A stretch of 64,000 nt of DNA from Candidatus Nitrosocosmicus sp. (GCA_031177355.1 JAPSGR010000004.1:1-64000), one strand, 5' to 3'. Shown: positions 11,059 to 21,547, counted from the stretch's first letter. Notes: generated from the letters alone by a model not told the origin. A program made the numbers and translations.

Positions 11059-11466
11059 ATGGTAAGTAAAACAATTTATCTTACAGCGAGTCTACTTGCA
11101 ATTCTTAGTGTGATAGCAATTGGAGCAAGCACGGACAATAGTGTTTTTGCACAAGGTGATAAAGTACAAGTTTCGATCGTTCCTGGGTCATCTACTCTGA
11201 CTGATACAGCATACAGTCCAAACCCAGTTGAGGTTGCAGTAGGTCAAACTGTAGTGTGGACAAATGATGATTCTGCATTTCATACAGTCACTTCTGGCAG
11301 TGCAGGCGCACCAGATGTTGGAAAAGCATTTGATTCAGGCTTGGCAGGTCCAACCGCTTTGACCACCAAAGGTAAGACTTTTGAACACACATTTGATACC
11401 GCTGGTGAATACCCATACTTCTGTACTTTGCATCCAGCAATGGTCGGTACAGTTAGTGTAAAGTAA
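11059..11466 (+). CDS. Secreted plastocyanin/blue-copper domain protein
   Basis: Signal peptide MVSKTIYLTASLLAILSVIAIGAS...FAQ, then NPVEVAVGQTVVWTNDDSAFHTVTSG...YFCTLHPAMVGTVSV copper ligands. Confidence 0.92.
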   Translation: MVSKTIYLTASLLAILSVIAIGASTDNSVFAQGDKVQVSIVPGSSTLTDTAYSPNPVEVAVGQTVVWTNDDSAFHTVTSGSAGAPDVGKAFDSGLAGPTALTTKGKTFEHTFDTAGEYPYFCTLHPAMVGTVSVK

Positions 11467-11481
11467 TTTTACCCATTTTTT

Positions 11482-12096
11482 TTGAATATTAATCCAAATT
11501 ATTTGCTAAAAATATTAGATACTCTTAATACAACTTCCGTCGGGTTTGAGATGAATGATATCTTAAGTACTGACGTGTTAGAATTTATCTTATCTAAGGG
11601 AATCACGGTCAATAACAAAATGATCCAAAATATATCTTTCAATAAAATATCTCTTGGTATTGCTGCTATAGAATGTGGTGCTGACGTATTAGAGGTCTGT
11701 AAACTCATAGATTGGAAGGATTTTGAGATATTTTCTTCCGAGGTTCTAAAATTCCATGACTATTTGGTATATGTTAATTACCGGGTAAAGAATCCTACGA
11801 GGCAAATTGACATCATAGGGATAAGATCAAAAATCGGTCTGATAGTGGATTGCAAACATTGGAAACGCAGTTCTTATTCTACACTCTTACAAGTTGTTAA
11901 AAAACAAAAGGAACGAACCGTCTTACTAAATGACAGAAAACACGTTCTGGGGATTAGTAATCTATATCCAATAATAGTAACGTTCTTTCATAATCAATGT
12001 CAATATATTGATGGCGTTCCGATAGTTCCAATCAGAAATTTAAATTCTTTCTTATTAGATTTTGACCACTACAAACAGAACTTTTTTACAATTTGA
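11482..12096 (+). CDS. PD-(D/E)XK nuclease-like protein
   Basis: YVNYRVKNPTRQIDIIGIRSKIGLIVDCKHWKRSSY matches the E/Q..D..D-C-K restriction-like core. Confidence 0.6.
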   Translation: MNINPNYLLKILDTLNTTSVGFEMNDILSTDVLEFILSKGITVNNKMIQNISFNKISLGIAAIECGADVLEVCKLIDWKDFEIFSSEVLKFHDYLVYVNYRVKNPTRQIDIIGIRSKIGLIVDCKHWKRSSYSTLLQVVKKQKERTVLLNDRKHVLGISNLYPIIVTFFHNQCQYIDGVPIVPIRNLNSFLLDFDHYKQNFFTI

Positions 12097-12556
12097 CTGA
12101 TCTGCCCTTGAGATCCTGGGCAGATAAAAGAAATTGATTTGCATTTCTCAATACCTTTTTACTATTTTCAAATGAGAGTTTATCTAAAGCCTGGTCAAAA
12201 GTATACCATCCAAAGTTGTTATGTTCAAAGGACAGAACTACTTGTCTAGATTTAGTCTCGGCCAAGTAATAGATAACTGCCTTATTTATCAATTTTGATT
12301 TTTTCCTATATTTATATGAAATCTGTTGTCTAAATCCGTCAATGATTCGAATATCTTGTATTCCTGTTTCTTCAGATATTTCTCTAAAAACCGTTTCTAG
12401 TTCCGTTTCACCTGCTTCAATATTTCCTTTTGGAAAATCCCAATGACCATAACTGTAATTGAGTATTAAATATGTTATATCTGCGGGTTCATCATTTAAA
12501 TATAGAACTGCGCCGGCCGAAATTTCATCATACATTGCCTTGAATAATTTTAACAA
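12086..12556 (-). CDS. NUDIX hydrolase (diadenosine tetraphosphatase-like)
   Basis: Nudix box GNIEAGETELETVFREISEETGI. Confidence 0.9.
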   Translation of the reverse strand: MLKLFKAMYDEISAGAVLYLNDEPADITYLILNYSYGHWDFPKGNIEAGETELETVFREISEETGIQDIRIIDGFRQQISYKYRKKSKLINKAVIYYLAETKSRQVVLSFEHNNFGWYTFDQALDKLSFENSKKVLRNANQFLLSAQDLKGRSVKL

Positions 12557-12611
12557 TTATAAAAATATGTTCTTAATTTCAAGTGCAAGTATCATTTTAT
12601 ATTATTTCTTA

Positions 12612-12764
12612 TCAATATTGTTCTTCTACACTTTCATCTACTAATTTTTCAAAACCATCTAATGAAGGAGCGTATTTATGAATTTCCTCCCATTCTTCAA
12701 TACTCATCCAATACCCGCAATATACTTGATTTGTATGTTTATCGTAATCTCCGTGTTGAGGCAT
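12612..12764 (-). CDS. Small hypothetical protein (50 aa), absent from the ORF track
   Basis: ATG-initiated MPQHGDYDKHTNQVYCGYWMSIEEWEEIHKYAPSLDGFEKLVDESVEEQY*, fills the gap between the NUDIX gene and uppS. Confidence 0.5.
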   Translation of the reverse strand: MPQHGDYDKHTNQVYCGYWMSIEEWEEIHKYAPSLDGFEKLVDESVEEQY

Positions 12765-12803
12765 ACTAATAAAATAATGAAGTGGGTTTATATTTTTATT
12801 AAT

Positions 12804-13613
12804 TCATTTTCCGTATCTTCTAGCTCTTTTCTGAAACGTTCTAATAGCTCGCATCAAATCAATTTTTCTAAATTCTGGCCAAAAGATGTCTACGAACACA
12901 AGTTCACTATATGCGCTTTGCCATAGCAAGAACCCGCTTAATCGCTTTTCACCGGAGGTTCTTAATATTAGGTCTGGTTCTGCCTGTGGTAAATGCGCTG
13001 TATATAAATTTGCTTCAATTACCTTCTCGTCAATTTCTTCGATTCTAATTTTGTCTTCTTTAACAGAAATTGCTATTTTTCGGATCGCATCAATAAGCTC
13101 TTGCTGCCCTCCATAAGCTACTGCGATGTTCAAATACATGTTTTCATATTTCTCTGTTCTCTCCTCCAATTTTTTTAATATTTTTTGTAAATTTTCCGGA
13201 AGTTTGTTGAACTCTCCGATTGATTTTATACGTATTTGCTTCTTGTGAATTCGATCGTCATTGTATAAACTAATTAACTTATCTTCAAGTAATGAGTAAA
13301 TATTTTCTAGCTCATTGCGATCCCGACCAAGATTTTCATTAGATAATACATACACTGTTGTTATCTTTATTCCTAAATCATATATCCAGTTAAGCATATC
13401 TTCTGCAATGTCTGCACCCATTTGATGACCCAAGACCTTGTCCATATCTTTAATTTTTGACCATCTTCTATTTCCGTCTAATATTATACCAATGTGCTGT
13501 GGAAATGGAAATTGATTTATTTCTTTGATTAAGTGCTTTTCATATATTTTGTAAATTATATTCTGTCTTGATGCTGTATACAATAATTTTAGAAGTGTGT
13601 CTGTTAAAGACAT
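12804..13613 (-). CDS. uppS: Undecaprenyl/polyprenyl diphosphate synthase (cis-prenyltransferase)
   Basis: HIGIILDGNRRWSK, YGGQQELIDAIRKIA, PDLILRTSGEKRLSGFLLWQSAYSELVF. Confidence 0.96.
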   Translation of the reverse strand: MSLTDTLLKLLYTASRQNIIYKIYEKHLIKEINQFPFPQHIGIILDGNRRWSKIKDMDKVLGHQMGADIAEDMLNWIYDLGIKITTVYVLSNENLGRDRNELENIYSLLEDKLISLYNDDRIHKKQIRIKSIGEFNKLPENLQKILKKLEERTEKYENMYLNIAVAYGGQQELIDAIRKIAISVKEDKIRIEEIDEKVIEANLYTAHLPQAEPDLILRTSGEKRLSGFLLWQSAYSELVFVDIFWPEFRKIDLMRAIRTFQKRARRYGK

Positions 13614-13655
13614 TACGAAGGATATCTTATAGCCTCTTGAATGTTTTAATATATC

Positions 13656-14843
13656 TTACTGGTCATCATGTTTCAATACCTCTCCACCCTTTCTGTTTCT
13701 AAAGTATTGGAATAAGAAAGTAGCTGCTATTAATGTTATAGCTAAACCTATCAACAGCGATGAAATTAAGTTAAATGGATTTCCTCTCTCTGTTATTAAA
13801 GATGTTAATTGTAGCATCGGTATATAAAATAGGCCCAAAACCACTAGTCTTAAAATATCATATATTATCTTTATACTTCCCTTAAACCAATTGCTTAACA
13901 ACAATCCTGCAAAGATTGTTGCAATTCCTATCCAAAGGAGAGTTATCGCACCGGTGGCAAAATTACTCAGAACAAATTTGTTTGTTATAATAGTTGCTAA
14001 TTCTTGATTTGTTTCAAGTAGGTTTTGAGGAATATGTGAAATTCCATTTAGGATTGATGCAATTATAATCATGGTTCCGGCAAAATATGAAAATACTCTA
14101 ATGAACGCTGAAGGACTTGGTTTTGAGAGTGTCGAAAGCGACTTGTCAATATCAAATGCTCTAAGTATAAAGGCAGCCCCTAGAATACTGATGCCTAGAG
14201 CAAATGCTTCCCTTGAAAAACCAAAAATGATTGATAAACCGCTGGTTACAAGTAAAGCACCTGGCAAACCTAAAAAAAACTTTGAATATCGAGGGTCGTA
14301 AAAGAGGATTTTTATATACCGTGCCAATATAGCATATGAATATTCTACACTACGACTTTGTCTTACTATAATTCTCTGTATTGATATGATAGGTACTCTA
14401 CCTTGAATTAGTGGGATTGCTGTTTCGTCATCTTCTCCATCTGAAATTACTACTGCTCCGTCGGCAGTATATAATTCTAAAACCCTATCTAATTCCTGGG
14501 CAATTTTTATGTCTCCTTCAATTCCTCGATTATATTTACCTGCGACTAAAGCTATTTCTACGTCATATCCTTTCATTTTAAATTCTTCATATGACTTTAT
14601 TGCTCCAAAAATTGCATTGCTATCAGAATCTTCAGGATCCTCTATTGCAAGTCTTGTTCCAGCGTTAATACAAGACTCTTTTCCTATAATTGGAGTTTCG
14701 AATCCTCCCTTAATGCCAATATCATCGTCCCTATCTATGCAGATTATGATTACCTTAGTGTAATTTTGAAATCGTCCTAAATTGTTATAATTTCTATTCT
14801 TTTGCAATTCTACTTTATTATCCAGTCGGTTCCACTTTGGCAT
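13656..14843 (-). CDS. DUF373 family membrane protein
   Basis: IICIDRDDDIGIKGG..., EIALVAGKYNRGIEGDIKIAQELD, multiple TM segments. Confidence 0.85.
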   Translation of the reverse strand: MPKWNRLDNKVELQKNRNYNNLGRFQNYTKVIIICIDRDDDIGIKGGFETPIIGKESCINAGTRLAIEDPEDSDSNAIFGAIKSYEEFKMKGYDVEIALVAGKYNRGIEGDIKIAQELDRVLELYTADGAVVISDGEDDETAIPLIQGRVPIISIQRIIVRQSRSVEYSYAILARYIKILFYDPRYSKFFLGLPGALLVTSGLSIIFGFSREAFALGISILGAAFILRAFDIDKSLSTLSKPSPSAFIRVFSYFAGTMIIIASILNGISHIPQNLLETNQELATIITNKFVLSNFATGAITLLWIGIATIFAGLLLSNWFKGSIKIIYDILRLVVLGLFYIPMLQLTSLITERGNPFNLISSLLIGLAITLIAATFLFQYFRNRKGGEVLKHDDQ

Positions 14844-14924
14844 TAATCTTCCAATAAATAAATGTTCTACTATTTTATTAAGTTACTTAAGCTCTAGAAT
14901 TTAAATTATCTAAGAGCGTTCCGT

Positions 14925-15362
14925 CTACTTTACTTCTGATGGAAATAGTCTTTGGTGTTCTCTTAACATGCATCTATTGTAAATTACCTCTATTCCGTTT
15001 TGTTCTGCGGTCTCTCGTGCTTCGGGATTATAAATTCCTAACTGCATCCATAACACTTTTATTCCTTTTTTAAGAAGCATGTCTTTCGCAATTGGCAAAA
15101 CATCATCTGCTTTTCTAAATACATCTACTATATCTACCACATTCGGAATATCGGATACTTTTGAATATGATTTTAACCCTAATATGCTATCGTAATTAGG
15201 ATTAACTGGAATCACATTGTAACCTTTTTCAATCAAATATTTTGGAACATAATGGGCAGGCTTGTCTTCCGTGGCAGACATTCCAACAATGGCGATATTT
15301 TTCATATTATAAATTTGTCTTAATCGTGTATCTGATGTATTATCTACATCTTCTGATTGCAT
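14925..15362 (-). CDS. CoA-binding domain protein (YccU-like)
   Basis: NIAIVGMSATEDKPAHYVPKYLIEKGYNVIPVNP, VLWMQLGIYNPEA. Confidence 0.9.
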   Translation of the reverse strand: MQSEDVDNTSDTRLRQIYNMKNIAIVGMSATEDKPAHYVPKYLIEKGYNVIPVNPNYDSILGLKSYSKVSDIPNVVDIVDVFRKADDVLPIAKDMLLKKGIKVLWMQLGIYNPEARETAEQNGIEVIYNRCMLREHQRLFPSEVK

Positions 15363-15422
15363 AATCTGACTTCTAACTTATCATAGTTAATTGTTTCTAG
15401 TCGACAGCTTAACACTTTTACC

Positions 15423-16256
15423 ATGTTATGGCTCACAAAAATAAAATATACTACTTTTTTATTAATAATGCTACTTTTGAAGTTTAATAGTTGGTATCCT
15501 AATTATTTCACTATTGCAAAGTATTTGGGTTTAAATGTTGAAAAGGATCTTTTTAGCGCTTTTTGTTTATCAGATCATATAGGGAAAAATTTTGTAAATT
15601 TAAGATCTTTGGATAGAATAACTAATAGCAGAACTTTGGTTATAGGAGCTGGACCCAGTATTGAGGATCAAAAAGTTCAAAATTACATTCTCAAAGATTG
15701 TGAAAGGTACAGAAAAGGTTCCAACAAATTAAACAGCTCACAATTAGTTATATTGGTTGCAGATGGCGCCACCGAATTACTTTTAGAATTAGGAATCATA
15801 CCTGATTTTATCATAAGCGATTTAGACGGAAATTATGAGTCCTTAATTTCAGCAAATGAAAAGGGTTCTATAATGGTCCTTCATGCTCATGGCGACAATA
15901 TTCAAAAAATTAAATCATCTGTACCCCATTTTAAGAATATAATAGGTACAACGCAGACTTTTCCACTTACCAATATCTTCAATTTTGGTGGATTTACAGA
16001 TGGTGATAGGTGTGTATTTCTTGCAGAAGAGTTCCTCGCAAAGGAAATTGTACTTGTAGGGATGGATTTTGATTCTAGAATTGGACATTATTCTAAAAAG
16101 AAAATACTGGATTCCACGTTCAAAAGAAAAAAACTTCTCATTGCAAAACAACTGATTCAGTCATTGTCAAAACAAACAATTTGTGAAATTGTTAACATAT
16201 CGAGCTCCAATTATGGTTCATCTATTTATGGGGTAACCAAAAATATAATCATATGA
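15423..16256 (+). CDS. 6-hydroxymethyl-7,8-dihydropterin pyrophosphokinase-like (MptE/DUF115)
   Basis: TLVIGAGPSIED, LVADGATELLLELGIIPDFIISDLDGN, HAHGDN, GFTDGDRCVFLAEEF, LVGMDF. Confidence 0.85.
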   Translation: MLWLTKIKYTTFLLIMLLLKFNSWYPNYFTIAKYLGLNVEKDLFSAFCLSDHIGKNFVNLRSLDRITNSRTLVIGAGPSIEDQKVQNYILKDCERYRKGSNKLNSSQLVILVADGATELLLELGIIPDFIISDLDGNYESLISANEKGSIMVLHAHGDNIQKIKSSVPHFKNIIGTTQTFPLTNIFNFGGFTDGDRCVFLAEEFLAKEIVLVGMDFDSRIGHYSKKKILDSTFKRKKLLIAKQLIQSLSKQTICEIVNISSSNYGSSIYGVTKNIII

Positions 16257-16441
16257 AGACTAAAAACATCCTTGCGTTCATAGGAATAGCTCTAGCACTA
16301 GTTGGAGGATATCTATGGATGATAAATTACATCTCGATAGCATTAATTCTCTGGGGGTTAACCTTTTTGATAATCTTACGGGTAAATAGAATTAATAAAA
16401 ATAGATTTAACAAACGAAGTAAACTAAGAGACAGGCATTAA
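16253..16441 (+). CDS. Small two-TM membrane protein
   Basis: 62 aa, start overlaps the upstream stop; hydrophobic. Confidence 0.5.
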   Translation: MKTKNILAFIGIALALVGGYLWMINYISIALILWGLTFLIILRVNRINKNRFNKRSKLRDRH

Positions 16442-16582
16442 ACTTTATCATACTAGATTAATCACCTAAAGTTCAACCTGGACCATCATAACTAGTCTAT
16501 TTGTATATTCATCCAATTATCATTATAAATGTGAGATTTATCTGTAAGATTTAATCGTATGACAAGGGAGTGTTGCTAACAC

Positions 16583-18118
16583 TTACTGCGGTTCTATAGT
16601 TGCTGGAGGTTTGCTAGAAATTGTATAGGCGACCCAAGAAACATTTTCAACTTCATTTGTTATCCTTGAACTTATCTTCTCTAATGTTTCATTTGGTAGT
16701 CTTACCCAGTCGGCTGTCATTGCATCCACTGATTCCACGACTCTAACCGACACAATATGACCCTCGAGTCTTTCGTCTCCTAGGATTCCAACCGCCTTAT
16801 CATCGCCAACAATAGCGAACGCCTGCCAGACCTTGTCATATAATTTGTCTTCAATTAATGCCTCTTCGACTATTTTGCTTGCTCTTCTAACTATGTGGAT
16901 CTTTTGGGGACTGATTTGACCAATAATTCTTACTGCTAGGCCAGGACCAGGGAATGGGTGCCTTGACAAGATATCTTTAGGAACTCCAAGTATCTTTGCT
17001 ACGGTACGTACTTCATCTTTATACAAAAACCTTAACGGTTCAAGAATCTTTAAATGTAGCCATTCAGGTAGTCCTCCAACATTATGATGAGTTTTTATTA
17101 CGGTAGCGGGACCCCCTGAAACCCCGCTTTCAATAACATCTGGATATAGAGTTCCTTGGGCCAACCAGTCAAATGGTCCCTCTTTTTCAGCAAACTCGGT
17201 AAATACTTTGGCAAATTCTTCTCCTATTTTCTTTCTCTTTTCTTCAGGATCAGATATCTTCTCTAATATTCGTAGGAATCTCTCTCTTGCGTCAATAATT
17301 CTTAATGGTATTTGTAATTTCTCTTCAAATATCTCTCGTACAGTTTCCTTTTCATTCTCCCGTAACAAACCATTATCCACAAATATGCATGTTAAATTAT
17401 TCTTAATAGCTTTGTGAATGAGAACCGCACAGGTAGTGGAATCTATCCCGCCACTTACTGCACACAATACCTTTTCATCTTTTATTTTTTCTTGGATTTC
17501 GATAACGACGGTTTCAATAAAGTTTGACATATTCCATTCTGAATTTGCGCCACTGATTACTTTTGCAAAATTGTTCAATACCATATCTCCTTTTTCGGTG
17601 TGAGCTACTTCGGGATGAAATTGTAAGCCGAACACCTTTTTCCTATTGTTCCCTATAGCAGCTGAAAAAGAACTACTTGTTTTTCCTAGTATTTTAAAAC
17701 CATTTGGAAGAACCTCTGCCGCATCACTATGACTCATCCAACATTTTATTTTATCTAATTCTATATTTTTAAATAGATTGGTTTTATCAGAAATTTCAAG
17801 TATGGCGTTTCCATATTCTCTTTTGTCAACTCTTTTTATCTTGCCCTTGAAATGATCTATTATAACCTGGTGTCCATAACATATTCCTAGAATAGGAACA
17901 CCTATGTCAAAAATTTTGCTATCTGGTTTTGGAGAATCCGTTGCATATACGCTTGCAGGCCCCCCAGAAAAAATTATTCCCTTAGGATTTAGTTCCATTA
18001 TTTTATGGATGGATAGGTTATAAGGTACAAGTTCGCAATATACATTTAACTCTCTAATTCTTCTGCATATAAGGTGACTGTACTGAGACCCAAAATCCAG
18101 TACTACAATCTTATCCAT
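16583..18118 (-). CDS. guaA: GMP synthase (glutamine-hydrolysing)
   Basis: GATase ILGICYGHQ, ATP-PPase CAVSGGIDSTTCAVL, C-terminal RPPATIEPQ-like end. Confidence 0.98.
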   Translation of the reverse strand: MDKIVVLDFGSQYSHLICRRIRELNVYCELVPYNLSIHKIMELNPKGIIFSGGPASVYATDSPKPDSKIFDIGVPILGICYGHQVIIDHFKGKIKRVDKREYGNAILEISDKTNLFKNIELDKIKCWMSHSDAAEVLPNGFKILGKTSSSFSAAIGNNRKKVFGLQFHPEVAHTEKGDMVLNNFAKVISGANSEWNMSNFIETVVIEIQEKIKDEKVLCAVSGGIDSTTCAVLIHKAIKNNLTCIFVDNGLLRENEKETVREIFEEKLQIPLRIIDARERFLRILEKISDPEEKRKKIGEEFAKVFTEFAEKEGPFDWLAQGTLYPDVIESGVSGGPATVIKTHHNVGGLPEWLHLKILEPLRFLYKDEVRTVAKILGVPKDILSRHPFPGPGLAVRIIGQISPQKIHIVRRASKIVEEALIEDKLYDKVWQAFAIVGDDKAVGILGDERLEGHIVSVRVVESVDAMTADWVRLPNETLEKISSRITNEVENVSWVAYTISSKPPATIEPQ

Positions 18119-18774
18119 TACTTTTCACCCTTTTCTAACATTCTTGTAATTACCCAAGCTGCCGTATTAAAAATCTCATTCAGACGTTCCTTATCCCTAT
18201 AATTATTTACTATAATTTTTTTTATAACTTCATCATTCTGTTCATCGGTTAGTACTTCAAAATTTATCATTTCCGATTCTGATAATAATCCTTGTTTTAT
18301 CTTTTCTAGATCTTTATTTTTCATTCCCTGCAATATTCGATTCAAGAAAAAGGATCGAAATGGTGGTGTTTCTAAACTAATTTTGACATTGTCCTCTGGT
18401 GTGATCTCAACGCTGTCCGGGAATATGTAAAATTGAGCTACTTGAAAATTATCTTTTAATCTTTTTATTGGTTTTACTTGTTGAATAGCCGCCTCCTTAA
18501 GTTCATTTTGTTTCTCTTCTTCTTTTTGTTTTGTAACTGTATTATTGTAGGTTTTATATGTTGGCTGATCCAACTTTTGGCTTTGTGGTGAATTGCTTTT
18601 AGTAGTATTCAAATTTGCCGCTGTTTTAAAACTTCCCTTTTTCAATACGGAATCAATCAATGAAAGGGTTAGCTTTATTTTCTCTATTTCATCTTGTTTA
18701 TCCAATATTTGTCTGGTCAACCATTCTCTAATCTCTGCAGCATTTTTGATATCGTCATCAGAGTAACCTAGCAT
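18118..18774 (-). CDS. Conserved hypothetical protein upstream of guaA
   Basis: 218 aa, 1-nt overlap with the guaA start. Confidence 0.65.
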   Translation of the reverse strand: MLGYSDDDIKNAAEIREWLTRQILDKQDEIEKIKLTLSLIDSVLKKGSFKTAANLNTTKSNSPQSQKLDQPTYKTYNNTVTKQKEEEKQNELKEAAIQQVKPIKRLKDNFQVAQFYIFPDSVEITPEDNVKISLETPPFRSFFLNRILQGMKNKDLEKIKQGLLSESEMINFEVLTDEQNDEVIKKIIVNNYRDKERLNEIFNTAAWVITRMLEKGEK

Positions 18775-19053
18775 ATAGTTCTTTGATTTTTTTCGATATT
18801 AAATGTTATTTGATATATATAATCAAATATTACCTATGAATTTGTATAACTTATCTGTTTGAATTTCGTATTTAATCAAATATTCAAATAATTATTTTAC
18901 TTTTATCAATTTCAGCATCAGTAGAACCAGACATTGGATTTACAGGACATATTAAAACTAAGCGACCACTATGTAGGCACAGGTTTCACATCAGTTCTAA
19001 TGTATTAAAATTATATATGGATAGAAGGCCCCTTTTCTTAAGTTAGTCAAAAA

Positions 19054-19764
19054 TTGTTAAAATCTCCAATTTATATTAAACTAAAAAGTCTAAAGGATTT
19101 TGCTAGATTAGTGTGTTCTTTAGAAAGAATTCCTGCCCCCATTTACGAATACAAGAGCCATGGAACAGACATTTTGGCAGTTCCTTCAGACCCTCTCAAC
19201 GGCAGGTCTATAATATACTACGTTGACAATTTAAGCTCTGATGAAAGTCAGTATCTTTTGTATAAAATTAATAACAACCTAGAGGAGGCATATTTGGTTG
19301 AAGCAGTAAAAGATACCTCTGCACTTTACTCGCCTGTCATTAAAGTTTCTTCGCCGCCTCAGTCTTTCCTTAGACCATCAAAGATAAGTACCACTACTAG
19401 ATATACAGGAGTAGGCCTGGTTGATCTGCGCAGTCTATCCAAATTGGTTGCTTTTCGTACAATTTACGAAGAAAGTACAATTCCATTGTTTCTTTTCCCT
19501 AAAAATTCAGTGAATGATTCATCAGTAGAACTATCCGAGGATAATACTAAATATATTCTTGGAACTCCGATGAGCATGTTAGATTCAGCAGAAACAAACT
19601 ATTTTTACTATGTTACTTTAGATAAAACTATAGACAAATCCTTTCTCAAATTTAGTATACATAAATCTAATGATCCGTCCTTTTCAAATCATATTGATGA
19701 GCATGGGTTTATTTATTTGAAGATAATTCAATTAGACGGCGTACATCCGTTAGTAAAGGTTTAA
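19054..19764 (+). CDS. Hypothetical protein upstream of pyrF
   Basis: 236 aa, TTG start, immediately precedes pyrF. Confidence 0.6.
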   Translation: MLKSPIYIKLKSLKDFARLVCSLERIPAPIYEYKSHGTDILAVPSDPLNGRSIIYYVDNLSSDESQYLLYKINNNLEEAYLVEAVKDTSALYSPVIKVSSPPQSFLRPSKISTTTRYTGVGLVDLRSLSKLVAFRTIYEESTIPLFLFPKNSVNDSSVELSEDNTKYILGTPMSMLDSAETNYFYYVTLDKTIDKSFLKFSIHKSNDPSFSNHIDEHGFIYLKIIQLDGVHPLVKV

Positions 19765-19765
19765 A

Positions 19766-20545
19766 ATGAATCCTCATGGATCCTTCGGAGAGAGGATTAA
19801 ATCTATATCCGAAGAGAAGAAAACAAATATAGTTCTAGCATTAGATCCACCACACAAAATAAAAGACCTTTTGGATTATGTTATAGAGCAGATAAAAAGT
19901 TTGAGTGGCTATTGTTGTGCCATAAAGATAAATTTTCATCTTATTTTACCTTTATCCAGGACCGAACTACAGAAAGTGGCAAAGACTGCACATGATAACA
20001 AATTACAAGTAATAGCCGACTTAAAATTAAATGATATTTTTGACACCAATAAGGTTGTCATACGACAGCTTTTTTCAATGGGTTTTGATTGCTCGATTAT
20101 TAATCCTTTTATTGGGAAGAACAGTTTGATATCAATCACAGAATACGCACATTCTCTAAATTTTGGCATAATTACTTTAGTTTACATGAGCCATCCTGAC
20201 GCATCAGAAGGATATGGTGCACTGATTCAATCCACACATAATTCACAAAAACATGACCTGTCTACGCCTTTTTATAGGGTTTTCTATAATAATTCTCTTT
20301 CTGCAGGTGTCGACGGTATAGTAATCGGAGGAAACAGGATAGAAGTTATAAAAGAATTCTCGTCAGATCAAAAATCAGAGCTCCCGATATATTCCCCAGG
20401 ACTTATTACTCAGGGTGCAAACGTTAGCAAAGCTGTAGAATCTGGCTCTAGTTTCCTAATTATCGGCAGAGCCATACTCGAATCTGACTCTCCAGTAGAT
20501 ACGTTAAAAACCATTAACTATTCCTTATCAAAGAAAAAATTCTAA
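19766..20545 (+). CDS. pyrF: Orotidine 5'-phosphate decarboxylase
   Basis: NIVLALDPP, CAIKINFHLIL, VIADLKLNDIFDTN, GLITQGANVSKAVESGSSFLIIGRAI. Confidence 0.9.
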   Translation: MNPHGSFGERIKSISEEKKTNIVLALDPPHKIKDLLDYVIEQIKSLSGYCCAIKINFHLILPLSRTELQKVAKTAHDNKLQVIADLKLNDIFDTNKVVIRQLFSMGFDCSIINPFIGKNSLISITEYAHSLNFGIITLVYMSHPDASEGYGALIQSTHNSQKHDLSTPFYRVFYNNSLSAGVDGIVIGGNRIEVIKEFSSDQKSELPIYSPGLITQGANVSKAVESGSSFLIIGRAILESDSPVDTLKTINYSLSKKKF

Positions 20546-20576
20546 GTCCTTTAATACAAATGAAAAATAGGCTAAA

Positions 20577-20906
20577 CTAGTAATTACCTACAAAACTAAA
20601 AACCATTAAAAAGGGAATATTCTCTATCACCTTTACACTGTTTTCCTTGGCAAGTTTGAGTTTCAATGCAAGTTTTACTATTTTTTCACCTACCAAATTT
20701 AAAACCGAGGATGATTTTAGTAAAATAATTGCTTCTTCCTCATCTATTTTTTCTTCAAGAAAATAATCTTCTGATATGTCGATTACAAAATCACCCTTGT
20801 TAATTTCTTTACCCAACAAATCTATGTCGCAAATGTTAATCATCATCGATCCTTGATACTTGATTTTCCTTAAGGCATATATTTTGTCTTGATTCAATGT
20901 TGCCAT
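20577..20906 (-). CDS. DUF424 family protein
   Basis: MINICDIDLLGKEINKGDFVIDISEDYFLEEKIDEEEAIILLKSSSVLNLVGEKIVKLALKLKL. Confidence 0.75.
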   Translation of the reverse strand: MATLNQDKIYALRKIKYQGSMMINICDIDLLGKEINKGDFVIDISEDYFLEEKIDEEEAIILLKSSSVLNLVGEKIVKLALKLKLAKENSVKVIENIPFLMVFSFVGNY

Positions 20907-21005
20907 TAACCTCCTATCTATCCAACTTAGGTTAACTAATACCGAGATTCCATATTAAGAGTTAACGAACATAAAGTAATATTAATGCTTTAATAAATAA
21001 AAGCT

Positions 21006-21461
21006 ATGACTTTTGGAAATAATAAAGGTGAAGATGGTAGAATCTCTAATAAAAAAGGATTAAGCAAGAAGGGGATCTTGCTGACCTGCATGATACTTGC
21101 TGCAATCTTTGCTGCAAGCTTCACTGTTTGGTTGATACCTGGTGAAAATGTTCAGAATCAAGGAACAAGTAACATGACCATCACTTTTAACGATCCAAAT
21201 ACTACACTTATATCTACAAAAAGTCAGTTCATGTTATTACAAAGCGAAGTTCAGAATCAAATTAACGGGACAATACCAGACAATAAGACTTATTTTAATA
21301 CTTTCATTGATGCATCTATGGCACTTAATAATGAACTAATGTTAACTCTGTTGAACGGCAATCCAGACCAATCAATAATGCCTGATTATTTGAAATTAAT
21401 GAGTGAAATGAAAAACTATTCTCAATACCTTTCTGACCTAAAAAATATAATAACAAATTGA
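21006..21461 (+). CDS. Membrane-anchored hypothetical protein
   Basis: Single N-terminal TM KKGILLTCMILAAIFAASFTVWLIPG. Confidence 0.55.
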   Translation: MTFGNNKGEDGRISNKKGLSKKGILLTCMILAAIFAASFTVWLIPGENVQNQGTSNMTITFNDPNTTLISTKSQFMLLQSEVQNQINGTIPDNKTYFNTFIDASMALNNELMLTLLNGNPDQSIMPDYLKLMSEMKNYSQYLSDLKNIITN

Positions 21462-21547
21462 AAAACAAAAGTCACAAATGTTCCTAGTCGAATCATACCT
21501 GAAGTAAAAAGGATTGTTTATAAAGAGCATTTCTAAAACCTTTAAAG

